Assembly: GCA_026225945.1 (NCBI GenBank)
Contig: JAMJFZ010003746.1
Span: 1,790,001-1,854,000, forward strand
DNA length: 64,000 nt
Origin: Cricetomys ansorgei
Lineage: Eukaryota > Chordata > Mammalia > Rodentia > Nesomyidae
Direction of reading: 5' to 3'
The position numbers and the translations under genes are program-made. The notes beneath the pieces were generated by a model, which had not been told where the DNA came from, searched no databases, and worked only from the letters and a program-made list of their open reading frames with translations. Positions 44,471 to 57,150 of the stretch are shown one piece after another (within the stretch, counting starts at the first letter, position 1; each line of letters begins with the position of its first letter).

Positions 44471-45805
44471 TTTTCCACATCTCAAATTTCATCCCACATC
44501 CGCCGTGTGGGACAAAGTCTTCTGAGGACTTTGTCATTTGTTTTAAGTTCCTGGTTCAGCTATCTCCTGTGTCATAGAAGGTTCTAAGAATCTTCTGTCA
44601 CGGGCTCTGGCTTATTTGGGACTGTGACCTCTGCTTACCCCTTGGGGACGTCAGCCACTTTGGCCGTGCAAGCCCCACTCCCCGGTGTCATGGCTTGTAC
44701 TTCTCTGGGGAAGGAGGACTGGATGGGAAGCACTCACACACTGGGTAGCTCCATGCTCCAGCAGCCCCGTGCAACGCTGGTTCCAGAAAATCACGTCACT
44801 GAACTGATACCACCACCCGCTACGCAGCCCCACCTGAGGCTGCAGCACAGGCTGATGGCCGGACTGAATGAGCTCTAATGACTCAGGTGCATGTGTTTGG
44901 ACATTGTATTGTGTCTGAGTTTCTTGCTACAGAGACATTCTCTGTTTGGTGAAGAACGGGCCTTTTTATACTCAGAGGCCAGTGTCCTTTGGGGTGTGGG
45001 GCTCAGTGGAGGACAACTGGGAGGCACCTCTGAATCTTCCTTCCATGCCCCCCACAGCCCCAGTAACCTGGGACCCCCTATGCTCTCTCCCCAAGCATCC
45101 TTTTGGTTTTCCATTGTTTCTGGGATTCCCTTGACCCCGGTTTCACGCTCTGGGTCAGGGGAGGTGGCTAGCCACTCTAGTAGCTCTCTATTTCCTCTAG
45201 CACCAGAAGCTTCCAGCTAGCCCAAATAGAACATTCCCTCCTCTGCCCCGTCCTTCCACCATGCCTGTGTGCCTCTCATGACTTCTCACTCTTCTTCTGG
45301 CCCCTGGAAGGCCCCCAGCCTCTGCTCAACACCCACTCCCTAGGGGCACTCTCTGGTGCCCTGTTCTTTCCCTTTGCCTCTCGATGCCTGCTTGCCCCTA
45401 TGCACGCTGCTGCCCGCCGAAGCCTCACCCATCCATATGCCTACACACACACATCTCTTCACGTTGTCATATGTAAATGCAGGCACACATGAATTGATAC
45501 TCACATCCACAGACTCACGTGCGCTTGCAGAGCTCACACGCACACACGCATTTACACATGCAGCTACTGGCATCCTGAGGGAGGTGACGAGGCGTCGGCT
45601 GGTCCACCAAAGGCCCACTCTCCCATGAGCTATGAGACCTTCCCATCCTACTCCTTCTCTTCTCCCCTCTCTGGCATATAATTGCTTAAATCTCTCCTCC
45701 CTGAAAAATAAAATGAGGAAGAGGAGAAAAAAACAGGAAGAGAAAGACGATCAAGAGGAGGAGGAGAAGGAAATGAAGTTTCCCTTAGTCCTGAGTTCTC
45801 TCTGT
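44471..45805. other. Single-copy intergenic DNA
   Basis: No gene or repeat recognised. Short A-rich/GAGGA stretch at 45710-45775 just before the microsatellite. Confidence 0.5.
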
Positions 45806-45814
45806 CTCTTTCTG

Positions 45815-45902
<88 letters not shown>

Positions 45903-45931
45903 CACCACCACCACCACCACCACCACCACCG
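45806..45931. repeat. Compound microsatellite (TC)n(AC)n(ACC)n
   Basis: TC repeats with early TGTC interruptions, switching to AC at about 45874 and to ACC at about 45900; the last two joins are clean. Confidence 0.97.
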
Positions 45932-46054
45932 CTATCCCTGCCCCTCATCAACCAGAGGACTCTTTGGGCGTGGTGTGTCCATTTTTTCCAAACTTACCTG
46001 CTCTCAGAATCTTGCTCTTCTTTTGTGTGTATGTCTGAGCTGTGCGTGCGTGCC

Positions 46055-46275
46055 TGTGTGAGTGTGTGTGTGTGTGTTCACATGAGTGTGGGTACGTGTG
46101 TGTAGGGTGCATGGCATGAGTGTGCACATACAGAGGTCTGAAGTTGCTGTCTGGTGTCTTCCTCGATTGCTCCCCGTTTTATTTACTGAGGCACTGTCCC
46201 TAGCTGAATGCAGGGCTGGGGAACCTTCTATTCCTGCCTCTTGAGTGCTTGGATTACAGGCTGCTGCCACTCTCA
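46055..46275 (-). mobile_element. Composite tRNA-headed SINE with TG tail, head missing
   Basis: (TG)n near 46062-46077, then CAGAGGTCTGAAGTTGCTGT, TTTATTTACTGAGGCACTGT and GTGCTTGGATTACAGGCTGC. Same family as 3360 and 19020; the tRNA head end is not seen. Confidence 0.65.
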
Positions 46276-46919
46276 GTCTCCACAGTGACTGTGTCCCTGG
46301 ACCAATTCCCCAGTCAGCCTCTGGTTTGCCTGTCAAGCTCTCTTTGTTACAGCCCTGGCCCTTCTTGCCCTGAGCACTCCCAGCAGACTCATAACTTTTG
46401 CTGACCAGCTCACCAGGACACATCGATCCTGGTGCCTGTGGCTTAGGGCCCTGTGTATTTCAGCCCTAACCAGATGCACACTGAACCCTTCCATTCACAA
46501 AAATGCTCAGACACAGCTTGTCAGCTTCCTGGGATAAAGGGGGCTCCTCTTACCCCACTCTCTAAAGCCCGACTTGCCTCCAGATGCAGCCTGCATTGCA
46601 CAGATGTTCTTCAGTAGGTCTTACATCCCTCCACCTCCAAGAATCTTCCTCACCCCACCCCACACACTTCCGAGAATCTTCTTGAGGCCTGATCTTCTTC
46701 AAAGCACACAGATCCTATGCGTTGATCCACACCATCAGGTGTATATTTGTCACCACCTGAGCCCAACCAGTGGTTCTGACCTCTCTTTTTATGCTACACC
46801 CCATCTTCCACAGGGAAACCAATTGCTTGTAGAGACCAGGATTAATTATGGGATTTTCAACGCTAAAATGAAGGTGGTTCCAATAGAGGAGCAAGCATGT
46901 CCCTGTGTGTAGCCGATAG
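46276..46919. other. Single-copy intergenic DNA
   Basis: Nothing recognised. Confidence 0.45.
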
Positions 46920-47489
46920 TTACTGTGTTGGTCCACAAGGAAGACGAGGAGACATTTTCAGAGTCACAAACCAGCCAGACCTCAGCAGAGGGAACTGAAT
47001 GCCATGGCAAGCACCATCCTGGACAACTGAACCCTGGTCATCTGATCTCAGGTGTTTTTATTGATACAGAAAACTCTTCAGGTGTTGTATTGATACAAAA
47101 ACTCCACCCTCTCATCCAAAGACCTATTTGCATAATGAGGGAAACTTGTAGCTTAGTCTCATCCCACAGTCTTTTAGCAGCCAAACTATGTCACCTTTAC
47201 GGCAGGGGGCTCAAAGCCTAAGGGAAGTGTTCTCTCCTTGTTGTTTGAGACTGTGAGAGAGGGACTACAAGAATTTCTCCACAACTTTGCTCTTCACCAC
47301 AACGGCTCTGGCAGAGAGCAGTGAGCAGGTGCAGGTCATGAGGAAGCAAACATCTGAATCACAGATTTACATCAAGCCAACACCTGCAGATAAAACAAGC
47401 TAACAAGGCTTAGGCAGCCCCTCCCTAACAATGTACAAAACAATTGTTTTAAAGTTACATGAGTGTAACGGAAATAAGTGTCCCCAACA
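46920..47489 (-). mobile_element. Solo LTR, family A, long form
   Basis: Reverse orientation. The minus strand starts TGTTGGGGACACTTATTTCC, has AATAAA (plus-strand tttatt at 47057-47062), and ends near ACCAACACAGTAAC. Homologous to 42188-42508 at both ends, but about 250 bp longer in the U3 part. Confidence 0.7.
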
Positions 47490-48401
47490 TCTGTGTCCCT
47501 GGTATGTGTGCATCACTGTCTTCCCAGTGTGGATAGTCCATTTTGCCCTCAAAGATGGCCCACTCATTCCAAGTTTCACCTAGAGAGCCTGTTGGGTTTC
47601 CCAACTTTTGCCATGTGCTTTCTATGTGTTAACGTCCCTATGTGCTCCCTACTACTACAGCAGCCATGGCTCCCGCAAAGACAGGACTACGGACTTGATG
47701 GCTGTCTCCTATCCAGCTGGTGGCTGCGTCTGCTATCCAATTGGCACTTATTTTCCAAGGATGCCTGCACTCAGATTTCCAGTGAGCATGGAAGATGTGT
47801 TTCCAAACACACACAATTTCTCTCTTGGGAAAGGAGAAAAAGAGACTCAGGAGAGACCTATATAATGTCTACATACCCACAGGCCCAAGGGGTAGGTGAG
47901 GACAGAAGAGAGGCCTAGAGGATCAGCTCTGAATCCCTGAATATGGTGTGGAGTCAGGCATCCTATACGATGCACACACAGAGGTTGACAGGCCACCTGC
48001 TCCTTGGTGACCTCACTCCCGGAGGGCAGCTAGGACTCCACTAGGTGTGAGAGAGAGCTTTCATCTATCTACAGGAACAGGCCAAGGTATCCATCCCAGG
48101 AATTAGTCCACTGTCCTGCCCTTGGCTGTGCTGGTGACAGGTCTGAGTAGAGGCTGCAGTTAGAACCAGGGCCCTTCACCTCTGCAGGAGGTAGGCACAT
48201 ACCATGACTCCAAACCCTGCAGCCAGTCCTTCAGCCACAAGCCACCAGCTTAGTCCTCATTAGGGCTCTATGGAAGGGACTGCCTCCAACAGCCAAGCAG
48301 CAAGGGTCAGTTTGGAGAACAAAGGAAGATATAGGTGGCCAGTGGGCTTCATGGGACCTCAGAGCTGACTGAGCAGTGTGGGCAAGAAGCCACACAGCAT
48401 C
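47490..48401. other. Single-copy intergenic DNA
   Basis: A 146-codon plus frame at 47478-47918 has no recognised domain. No repeat seen. Confidence 0.45.
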
Positions 48402-48541
48402 TGGGCGATGGTGGCGCATGCCTTTAATCCCAGCACTCAGAAGGAAGAGGCAGGCGTATCTCTGAGTTTGAGGACTACAGAGTGAGTTCCAGGACAGCCA
48501 GTGTTATAACAGAGAAACTCGGACTTGAAAAAACAAGAAGA
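48402..48541 (+). mobile_element. B1 SINE
   Basis: TCTGGGCGATGGTGGCGCAT, GCCTTTAATCCCAGCACTCA, AGAGTGAGTTCCAGGACAGC and CAGTGTTATAACAGAGAAAC. It has a short deletion in the middle and the gttacaac-like core. Confidence 0.92.
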
Positions 48542-49307
48542 AGGAGGAAGAGCCCACCCAACACCATCCAGGTGACTGTAGGGCATGGTCAGACTCATCG
48601 GTTGCGGCCACAAATGGCCAGAGTGTGAGCAATACTCTCAACCTCTGAGTGCCAGCCAGACCACAAAGACACTAAGCACACCAGAAGTAAAGAGGAAGAG
48701 CAGGCCCATCAGAGAGCAGCTGGTGTTCTCATGTGGAGTGAAGGAGAGGCACTCAAGTAGAGCAGCCAGGAGCAGATCATTCTGTGGACCTTAGAGTCCA
48801 TGGGCAATGGACTGCAATGAACAGGGCAGCTCCCCTGGATTTCATGACGTCCATAGACTATAGAAGACAGAAATGAACAGGAGATGCAGTGTCTGCCCTG
48901 CTGAGCTTGCTGTTCTGTCTGTAGGGGCCTTCTGGAAGAGACCTCTCTAGATACCTCTAGGTACCTCTCTAGATCTCGTGTGTTCTATGTCCTTGCTGAG
49001 CTGAGGAAGACGGGCAGAGCTGATTTGGCCAGGCCTTGCCCAGGCAACTCAGGTAAGGGATGGATATCCTTGGCCCCAAGCCATAGCCCCATCATCTCTG
49101 CGTTTTCTCTCTTGTCTGTTATCACCATCCGCCTCTCCCAAGAACATGCACCCTGGAAGGCCGACATGGGCTGGTCCATAGACCCAGTGCCCAGTGTTTG
49201 TGGGATGAACAGAGGAGAGATGTGAGCACCCACAGAGCTTTATTCCATTCTACGATGTCGGAGACTTTTCTGTTCTGTCTTCACCGCTGGCCATCATCAC
49301 ATCTGTT
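48542..49307. other. Single-copy intergenic DNA
   Basis: 48940-48976 has a short imperfect tandem (ACCTCTCTAGAT, ACCTCTAGGT, ACCTCTCTAGAT). Nothing else noted. Confidence 0.5.
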
Positions 49308-49640
49308 CTAGTCAGAGTTCTCCAGGGACACGGAACCAATCAGAGATGTGGGTGTGTATTAAAATTGCATCTTGGGAATTTCTCACATGGTGACAGAGGC
49401 TGGAATGTCCCACAGCTGACAGTCTGCAGACTGGAGGCCCAGGGCAACAGGCAGTGCTGTGCAGCACCAGGACAGCTAGTGATGTAAAACTTGATATCTG
49501 AGCATAAAGACTTTGCAGTCCAAGTAGGCAGGAGGGGAGAGAATCCCTTGCTTCTGCCCTTCTTCTCTAAGGAGGCCTTCAACAGATTGTGGGGGTCTTG
49601 CCGTAGCCCCTCACAGACATATTCACAATACTGATGAACC
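49308..49640. mobile_element. Ancient mammalian interspersed repeat, LTR-like
   Basis: TCTAGTCAGAGTTCTCCAGG, ACACGGAACCAATCAGAGAT, TGGTGACAGAGGCTGGAATG, GCAGACTGGAGGCCCAGGGC and GGCCTTCAACAGATTG match a common repeat found in many placental mammals, whose exact name I am not sure of. Confidence 0.55.
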
Positions 49641-49824
49641 CGGGTGTCACAGGCCCGCTGCTGTTGGCACCGTCAGCTATGACCTCGTTAGCGCACTTCA
49701 TGCTTGGTCTCACCTGTATTGACCAGGTTAGCTGCTGAGATCAGCCACCTCAATGTCAGATCCGTTAGAAACCAAGAGGACCTCACCCATGGACCTGGCC
49801 ATTGGGCACAGCACCACATATTTC

Positions 49825-49915
49825 TGACTCACAGGTGAACAGGCTGAGGAAGACACACACCTAGCTAGAGAGAAACAGATTTAAACCCAGGGTCAATAGC
49901 TTCAAAGCTCCCAGC
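49825..49915 (-). mobile_element. MIR SINE
   Basis: GTGAACAGGCTGAGGAAGAC, ACACACCTAGCTAGAGAGAA and ACAGATTTAAACCCAGGGTC match the reverse MIR core. Confidence 0.6.
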
Positions 49916-50229
49916 CACTGGCCACAGACTCTCAAGGGAAACTTGTGCTCAGTACAGCGTACAGATCCATGGCCTTCTGCCACAACGAGGTCAGCACCAT
50001 GTTAGGTGTACTGAGAGAGACAATACGTGCTTAGGGACTCTGCTATGTGTGCTGGAACCCTGCAGCAAAGGCTTTATATTGATTTATATCCTTATTCATC
50101 TGGAATGAATTTGTGGCAATTCACAACATAACACACGCGTAACAAAACTGAACACCCTCGTAACTAGTCAGTGATAGTTTAAATAACTATATCCCACTAG
50201 TACTTACTTGGAGGCACGTGGCGTCTAAC

Positions 50230-50253
50230 AGAGAGAGAGAGAGAGAGAGAGAG
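50230..50253. repeat. (GA)12 microsatellite
   Basis: Uninterrupted GA dinucleotides. Confidence 0.97.
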
Positions 50254-53200
50254 CACTCAGACTGCTACACAGAAGGAAGAGTCTCAAGCAAGTGGCCAGC
50301 TGAATTTCCCTCACTTCACATTTGGAGACTGGGTTTTATGGGAAGACTGAGGAAGACAGCAGCGTCGGGCCTCAATGATTTCTTAAGGACATGTCTCTAA
50401 ATGATTTAATCTCTTCCTGAGACACTGCCCATGAATTGATGACCTTTGCTTTTCCTCTCTCTTGTCTGATGAGCAACGGCTCTTCTGACAAGCCAGTAAA
50501 TTTTTCCAATTGCTTCTGCTAAGAATTTTTTTTAAGATGATGAAGTGAAAGTGCTTTATTGCAGAGCACTCTGCACCGACCCCCTCGCTTAGCTGCGGGG
50601 GAAGGAAGGACAGGCTGGTGGCGGTGATCTGGGCTTGAGTGGGCACTGTTTAAATTAAACAAATGCAGGTGCGTTCCAGATGGTGACTCACGCGCAAACG
50701 AGGCTGGTCACCTTCCTAAGCTATGCCAGGCTCTGCGGTGAGGGGCTAGCAGCCACCTCCAGTCTCTCCTGACCCCAAACACTCTTAACCTCCCATCTAA
50801 GGGGGATTCCGGAAGGCCTCTCAGAAATATGGCAAGATCCAACCATCTGCCAAGCACACGGCAAGCCCACAGCTGCCAGACTCCTGCACAGGACACCCGG
50901 GACACCCACAGATTCTGCTGCAGCAGCAGGGAAGAAAGATCGGTGGAGGCGGCAGGACAGGTACAACATCAGAGGGCCAGTGACAGAGCCAAATAAACCT
51001 TATGGGGACAACATGGAGCGAGGGCGAAGGACACCATAGGTGGGAGGTTTTAGGAAACCCAAGGTAGTCTTCAGTGGCTACTGAAGAGTCTTCTAGCGCT
51101 CAACCCCACCCCGTTTTGGATTCTGCAGCTGCGTGACACCTCCTGCTGGACACAGTCCGCCTGCTCCTCCCATCCTTGGCTGGGAGTCCGTTGGTTCAGC
51201 AGGGAAGCACAGGTTGAGGCACACTGCATGGTGCTGGTTCCCCAAGCTCTTTGCTTAGAGAAGAAAGCAGTCTGAATGAGAACAAAGCACAGGGCAGCAT
51301 CCAGATACTGACCACAAATGCCCGAGACCTGCCCCCAAGACCATACCCTTGGAAGCTCCAAGAGTGGCCACCAGATCTGGGGGGGAGTGCCAAGATGCCA
51401 TTGTGAATGTGTCCTTCCTGGCATGGCTCCCCAGTCACCTGTGCGTGAGGAACAGCATCCCCTCTCTTCCTTCAGAATCACCATGATCCACAGCCTTGGC
51501 AGAGACACGGCCGCACTCCACCATTGCTTACCCAGCATGTTAAAATCTATCTTGTTTCATTCACATTGATTTGTGCACGTGTATGTGTGTGTGCACACAT
51601 GTGTGCGCATGTGCACCATGGTGTCAGCCTGAAATGATCCCAAGCTTCCTGGGAATCTATGACCAGAAGCCAAAATCACCAGTTGAGAAAAGCCGCTGCT
51701 GCCTATCCCTACCAGGGTATGTCATGGTTGAACCTTAGACCCTGAAGATACATTCTTTGTGTGACTTGGTTTCACCCTAACCTCATCAAAACACCATGTT
51801 GGGTCCTGGTTCACTGACACATTTTGTCACCTAGTAGCTAACTCAAGTTTGAGTTCTGCCAGAAATGTATAAACGTCACAGTCGCAGCTGCTGGTTCCCC
51901 AGCCCAGCGTTAGCTCTCGTCCCAGGATGGGCACAGACAGGAAGGAGTGTAGCAAGAAAGCAGAAGCAGTTGGCAGCTTCCCTTCCCTGGCTAAGAGCTG
52001 GTGGAAATGTCTGCTGCCTGCTCAAGGGTCCCGATTCTGTGTTGAGACCGAAGAATACAGGCAGGTGGCAAAGAGGAGGAGGGTCACCAACCTTGAAAAC
52101 GCCCATCAGCCAGTGACACGCTGGAACACATGACAATGCTGGCTCACCAACACCCCTTTTCTTCTCCTAGCACAGCCCCATAGGCAAGGTCCATGTTTTC
52201 TGTGTCACCCGGGACAGGTCATCTGGGGGGTGTCACCCAGGTTGGGCAGCAGTGTCCTGGAGCGAAGGTGCCCAGGTGTGATGGAACATAAGATCTAGGG
52301 ACCCAGTGACAGGCAAAGAGCCTAGACACAGAAAGCACACTGGATGACTGTTTTCCTCTGCATCTCAACCCCAGAGGGAGTTAGCATCCTGCTCTTTCTC
52401 TCAGGCCTGGTGTCTCCAAAGAATTCATCAGAAAAGCCAAAAGGTGGGGCTTAAGAGGGATGTTAGGTCGGTTGATGGAAACTAGCGGTGATGTGGACAC
52501 CACATTTTATGATTCTGCACACACACTATCTTCACCATTTCCTGTGTTCTTCGGGGTTTCCAAAGCCCTCTGCCAAGGTGTCCATCATCTGAGCAGCAGC
52601 CAATCTGCGTGCTCAGAGTCCGGGTCTGCAGGGTAGGATTCTCCTAAAGCCAGTGAGCATAGGCCCCACTGAGAAGGCCTGCGGGGACCAGGGGACATCA
52701 ACGGGCTTCCCCTTGTCTTCGCTATAGTCACGGGCACTCACAGGAACATCCAGCTGGTACAGGGAGTAAGGGTGGCCCAGGCTTTGCCACCCAGCCCCAC
52801 TAGAGAGAGAAACACTGTAAGCAGATGGCATGGTGACCACCAGTCACTAGGATGTACATGGAGACGCATCTTCTGTCTCTAATGTCCCTCTGCAGTCTCC
52901 TGTGTAGCCTGTGGTACCTACAGTGCTTCTCTGCTCCTCCTTTCCACGCCCTGCCTGCAGGACCTGCTCCTGTCCCTTTCTGGCCCAACTTCCATCATTT
53001 GCTGGGAAAACTTACACTTCCCCCTTGCCCTGCTGTACTGTCCATCTGACCCTCTGCCAGTTGCTGCAAACGAAGCTGTCATTTTTAAAGTCAGTCGGGA
53101 GCCGACTGGGTCACTGGCCGGGAAACTTGAGAAGCAGGTGTCCCTTCTTCATCCCCTGGAATGCTCCTGCCTCCTGCACGAGCTCCCACCTGCTTTGGAT

Positions 53201-54149
53201 GCCTGTTGATGCCCTGGACCATTCTGGGGAGAAATCCTGAGAATTAACACAACCCACAGAGTCTGATTATGGCTCATTACCCTAATGGAGAGAATTTCTG
53301 GAAACTTCCCAAGTTTCTTCTCTTAAAATGTTCCATTAAGGACCTGAGTGGGAAATGACCACTTTCTGCAGAATTCTCCAAAGTACTGATTCTTGTTGTT
53401 CAGTGTGGGGTGTTTTTTTATTTGTTTGTTTTTGAGTTTTTTGGTTTTTTTCCTAAACTGATGAAGCTCAATCATTCCGAATAAAACTAGAGCCAAAGAG
53501 GAGAGGTGGATGGACAAGCAAGGCTGGTGGGAGCGGCCTGGACGCTTTCCATCTTGTGTCCAGCTGGTCCCTGGAGGCCACGGGCCCTTCCTGTCTAAAG
53601 AAAAGCTGTGAGCATGGAGAAGCGTGCACGCCCTGGGAGCCGGCCTGGCTGCCAGCAAAGCAGCTGAAGTCTTGAGAAAACTTCCTGATTGCATTAACAA
53701 GGTCACACCACCAGGACCTAATCAAATCCCCCCCAGAGAGGGCAGCTTCTGGAAAGGCTGCTGCTCACACATGGGCAGAACCGGGGCCATCAGAGCCAGA
53801 TGCAGCAAGAGGGAGGATCTGTCCTGGGACCCAGGGTGAGCAGACAGAAGTCTGTCTTACTGCCTCATCCGGGGCTGACGGGGTACACAAGCCAGGAGGT
53901 GGCGCTGGTCTGATGGCTCAGGACCTTCGCCTCCCAGAGGGTAAGTGAAAACACTCGGTAAGCCAGGTCCCTCCTGTACAGATCAGGGGCTGCCTTGGAA
54001 AGCCACGGGGCTGCAGAGAGCAGGATCTGAGTCTGACCTGCAGCAGCCCCTGCCTGGTCCGGGTCCCCTGGTTTAGGGAGAGCACCTCCCAGCACCTTGG
54101 CTTAGTCTCAGCCTACCTGCACCTCCACCCACCAGAAGGAAGGCTGTAA
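50254..54149. other. 3.9 kb single-copy intergenic DNA
   Basis: Short TG-rich patch at 51573-51640. Frames up to 155 codons (minus, 51071-51538) and 127 codons (minus, 53323-53706) have no recognised domain. 53238-53360 is an AT-motif island; see findings. Confidence 0.55.
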
Positions 54150-54270
54150 GAATGGTGAGGCATCCACTTGGCTTGTCTTGGTTTCTTTATCTGTGAAACC
54201 AGAGGAACACGTTGGGGTTCAAAATAAAGGACATGTAAATCAGACCTTGCCTAGTACCAAGACGCTGCAG
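54150..54270 (+). mobile_element. MIR SINE
   Basis: TGGTTTCTTTATCTGTGAAA, GGACATGTAAATCAGACC and TTGCCTAGTACC follow the 3' half of MIR in plus orientation. Confidence 0.5.
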
Positions 54271-55359
54271 ATGATGACAGGAAGCACTTGAATTTTCTTG
54301 CCGCAGAAGGGAACGGCCAATATGCTTTCCCCTTTTGCAGTCCCAGAACCCTTGAGACACAACATGCAAGGCAAATCAGTTACTTTCTACTGCTCGTGAG
54401 GTCAGCTTGCTGTGGGTCCCCAACAGACTCCCTCAGCTAGGCCTGAGCTGAGACCCCTCTAGCTCTGTTAGCTCACTTCACTGGGTTTTCCTGCTGCCTG
54501 CAACTCCTGGAGTCCTTCACTGAGGCTGTCAGCTTTCCCCTTTCCTAAACCATTGTGGTCTGTGGCCCGCCTAGGGCTGGGCTCCAGTTGCTGTCTCACC
54601 TAAGGATTCCGTTTTCCCAGTTCAGGAACTGACCTCAGCCTCCCTGGGACAGGGATTAGGAGGTGGCCCCCATGCCCTACATGTTCTGCTGTCCTAGGTC
54701 AGCAGCTGTCTAATACAGAAAGTATCTACTTTCTTACCCCTGCTTCCTGTGATTGGCCCAAATTAACTGACTTTATATACATGCTAAGAATTGAATCCAA
54801 GTGTGCCACTGATGTTCTACGATGTTCACTATTTATTTATTTATTTGCTTATTTATCTCACTTAAAATTTTAATCCACCTGAAGTGTTTTCAGGCACAGC
54901 ACAGAAGGAGTAACTGTGTCCCTTCAGCGGAGCACCTAGTCCCCAGTACTGGGTGCTGAACACCAGGTCGTGGTGCTGTGTTTGACTGTTGATCCTGTCC
55001 CCCTTCCAGGCACAATCTTGCAGAGTTCTCTTCCTAAGGAAGGCTCCATCCAGATACCCAGCTGCCCTCTCTGGCCCTGAGCCTTTTTCTGTACCCCTGG
55101 TTCCTGCTGGTGCTTTGTCTAATCTCTCTCTCTTATCTCCCCCTGCCTCCCTGAAGCATGAGATGAAGCTTAGTGCCCATCTCTCCTTAGCATAAATGGG
55201 TTTCCCCAGCCTTACGTCCCCAGACACGACCCTTAGGATGCATCTAGGCAATGGCTTCTCTTCCTGGCAACAGTGTATGTTTCCTACCCACTTCACAGCA
55301 TTTCCTCTCAACTCGCCAACCCTGCCTCCCAGAATCAACCCACCCTGCAAGCACAGGAC
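54271..55359. other. Single-copy intergenic DNA
   Basis: A TTTA-rich microsatellite at 54832-54857. No gene or transposon recognised. Confidence 0.5.
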
Positions 55360-55759
55360 TTAGAGAATTCCATAGCTGGGATAAAACACCATGACCAAAA
55401 GCAACTTGGGAAGGAAACGGTTTATTCTGCTCACACTTCCACATCACAGTCCATCACAGAAGTCAGGACAGGAACTCAAGGAGGGCAGGAACTTAGAAGC
55501 AGGAGTTGGAGCAGAAGCCATGGAAGAGCATAGCTTTCTCCTTGTGGCTTTCTTGGCCCTACTTTCTCAACCTACCCAGCACCGAGCTCAGGGGCAGCAC
55601 TGCCCCCAGAGAGGTGAGCCAACCCACAGCAATTATTAACCAAGAAAAGGCACTACAGTCTTGTCTACAGGCAGATATTACAGGGCATTTTCTCAATTGA
55701 GAGTTCTTCCTCTCGAATGACTCTTGTTTGCATCAAGCTGACATGAACTAACCAGGACA
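55360..55759 (-). mobile_element. MT-type MaLR LTR, near full length
   Basis: Reverse orientation: GATAAAACACCATGACCAAA, AGCAACTTGGGAAGGAAACG, GTTTATTCTGCTCACACTTC, CAGGACAGGAACTCAAGGAG, GGGCATTTTCTCAATTGAGA and CATCAAGCTGACATGAACTA. No internal region adjoins, so probably a solo LTR. Confidence 0.85.
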
Positions 55760-55889
55760 CTCACACTCAGGTACACACATGTGCAGAGAGATGCAAGCAC
55801 AGCATGTGATCCACAGGCGTGGGAGTCCATTACACCCACGCATACTCGTCCACATTTATGCTAAAAATTAGATTTTATATACAGGAATA

Positions 55890-55965
55890 TACAGGAATAG
55901 ATTCAAAGATGTGCCCAAGGTCACAGAGATACTGACTGGCAAAATTAAACTCCTTAGTACTTTTA
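55890..55965 (-). mobile_element. MIR core fragment
   Basis: GATGTGCCCAAGGTCACAGA, GATACTGACTGGCAAAATTA and AACTCC match reversed MIR. Confidence 0.55.
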
Positions 55966-56638
55966 GATCAACACTGCAAGTTTCAAATGGCACATTTATT
56001 TTTCTTTCTTAAACTGCATCAACAAACAAGCAAACATGCAAAGTTCCAGATAAAATTCGTAAACTCACGTTATGCAGCCGGCCCTGGGAATATAAGCACT
56101 AAATAATCGAAAGTGTTCTGACTAGCAATTATTCTTGTGGTCAGTGTTCACTGTACGCCTAGGTCAGCGCCGTGGACTGGCCGCAACCATCAGCCTTCAG
56201 TCCGAGGGGCGTCTGAGGCTGAAGCCCCCAGAGGACTGGCCCTCTTCTTGCAGTGCTAGTCTATGGCGCCACCTCGTGGTCGCTGCTGTAACTCCCGATG
56301 AAGACGTCCTGATGGGGATTCCTTATCACACAGTATGCAGCCTCTCTGACCACAGCAGCTGCTGACAGCCCTTGCACGGGAGTGGGTGTGAGAAGTGCTC
56401 ACACTCACCCCTTAACTCCCTAGGATCTAGAAGAAAGAAAAGTCCTCTGAGTGAGCTAACCACGCCAGTGCTACAGGCACAGTGCAGTTTCCCAGATGTG
56501 CACGCTTGCAGGTGCTCACATGCTGCTGTGCACGCGTCACGCCTCCCCCTCCCCCACACTCACACCCGGTGGAGGCACAGTGGCTCACACGGGGAATCGG
56601 TCACAAAGGCGGACTTGAGAGCCACAGCGTATCCCTGA
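55966..56638. other. Single-copy intergenic DNA
   Basis: Nothing recognised; GC-rich toward the right. Confidence 0.45.
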
Positions 56639-56702
56639 TTCTGCTTATTATAAAGATAGGGAAACGGAGGCTCCTCGATGTGCACACCCAGCATCCGAGG
56701 CC
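56639..56702 (-). mobile_element. MIR fragment (weak)
   Basis: CTTATTATAAAGATAGGGAA followed by ACGGAGGCTCCTCGATGTGC resembles reversed MIR around its most conserved block. Confidence 0.4.
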
Positions 56703-57150
56703 TTGCCTACAGAGGGTCCGGGATGGGGTGGTGTCGGGGTGCACGTCTATCTCCAGGCCTGGAAGGCAGCCCAAGGGAACAGCCACTAGCTCGGCTTCCA
56801 ATAACCTGGTCCCTGTATCGCAGCCCTCAGAAGGTACTCTACCATGGTCAGCCTTCCTGTCCTGTGATACTTCAGCAACTAGATGTAAATAAAATTAGAA
56901 GAGACAGAAGGGGCGCCCCAGGGGACATACAGACATAGGAGCCAGGGCCAGGGCCGGGGTGGGAGTGGGGGGAATCTAAAGCAGTTGCAGAGTAAGTGGG
57001 TCACAGAACAAAGAGACAGATGTTAGGACTATAGAAGAAGCAAGGGACAGCTGTCAAAATGCTCCCGGAAGAGGGAAAGAGCTTAGATTGGGTTCTGGGA
57101 CAAAGTTAGCTTACTTCCTGTTGCCCGATAGGCACCGCAGAAAGTATCGC
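56703..57150. other. Single-copy intergenic DNA
   Basis: Nothing recognised. Confidence 0.45.

Noticed and set aside
52613..52840. 75-codon minus frame considered as an exon
   Set aside because: No acceptor/donor pair or family match found.
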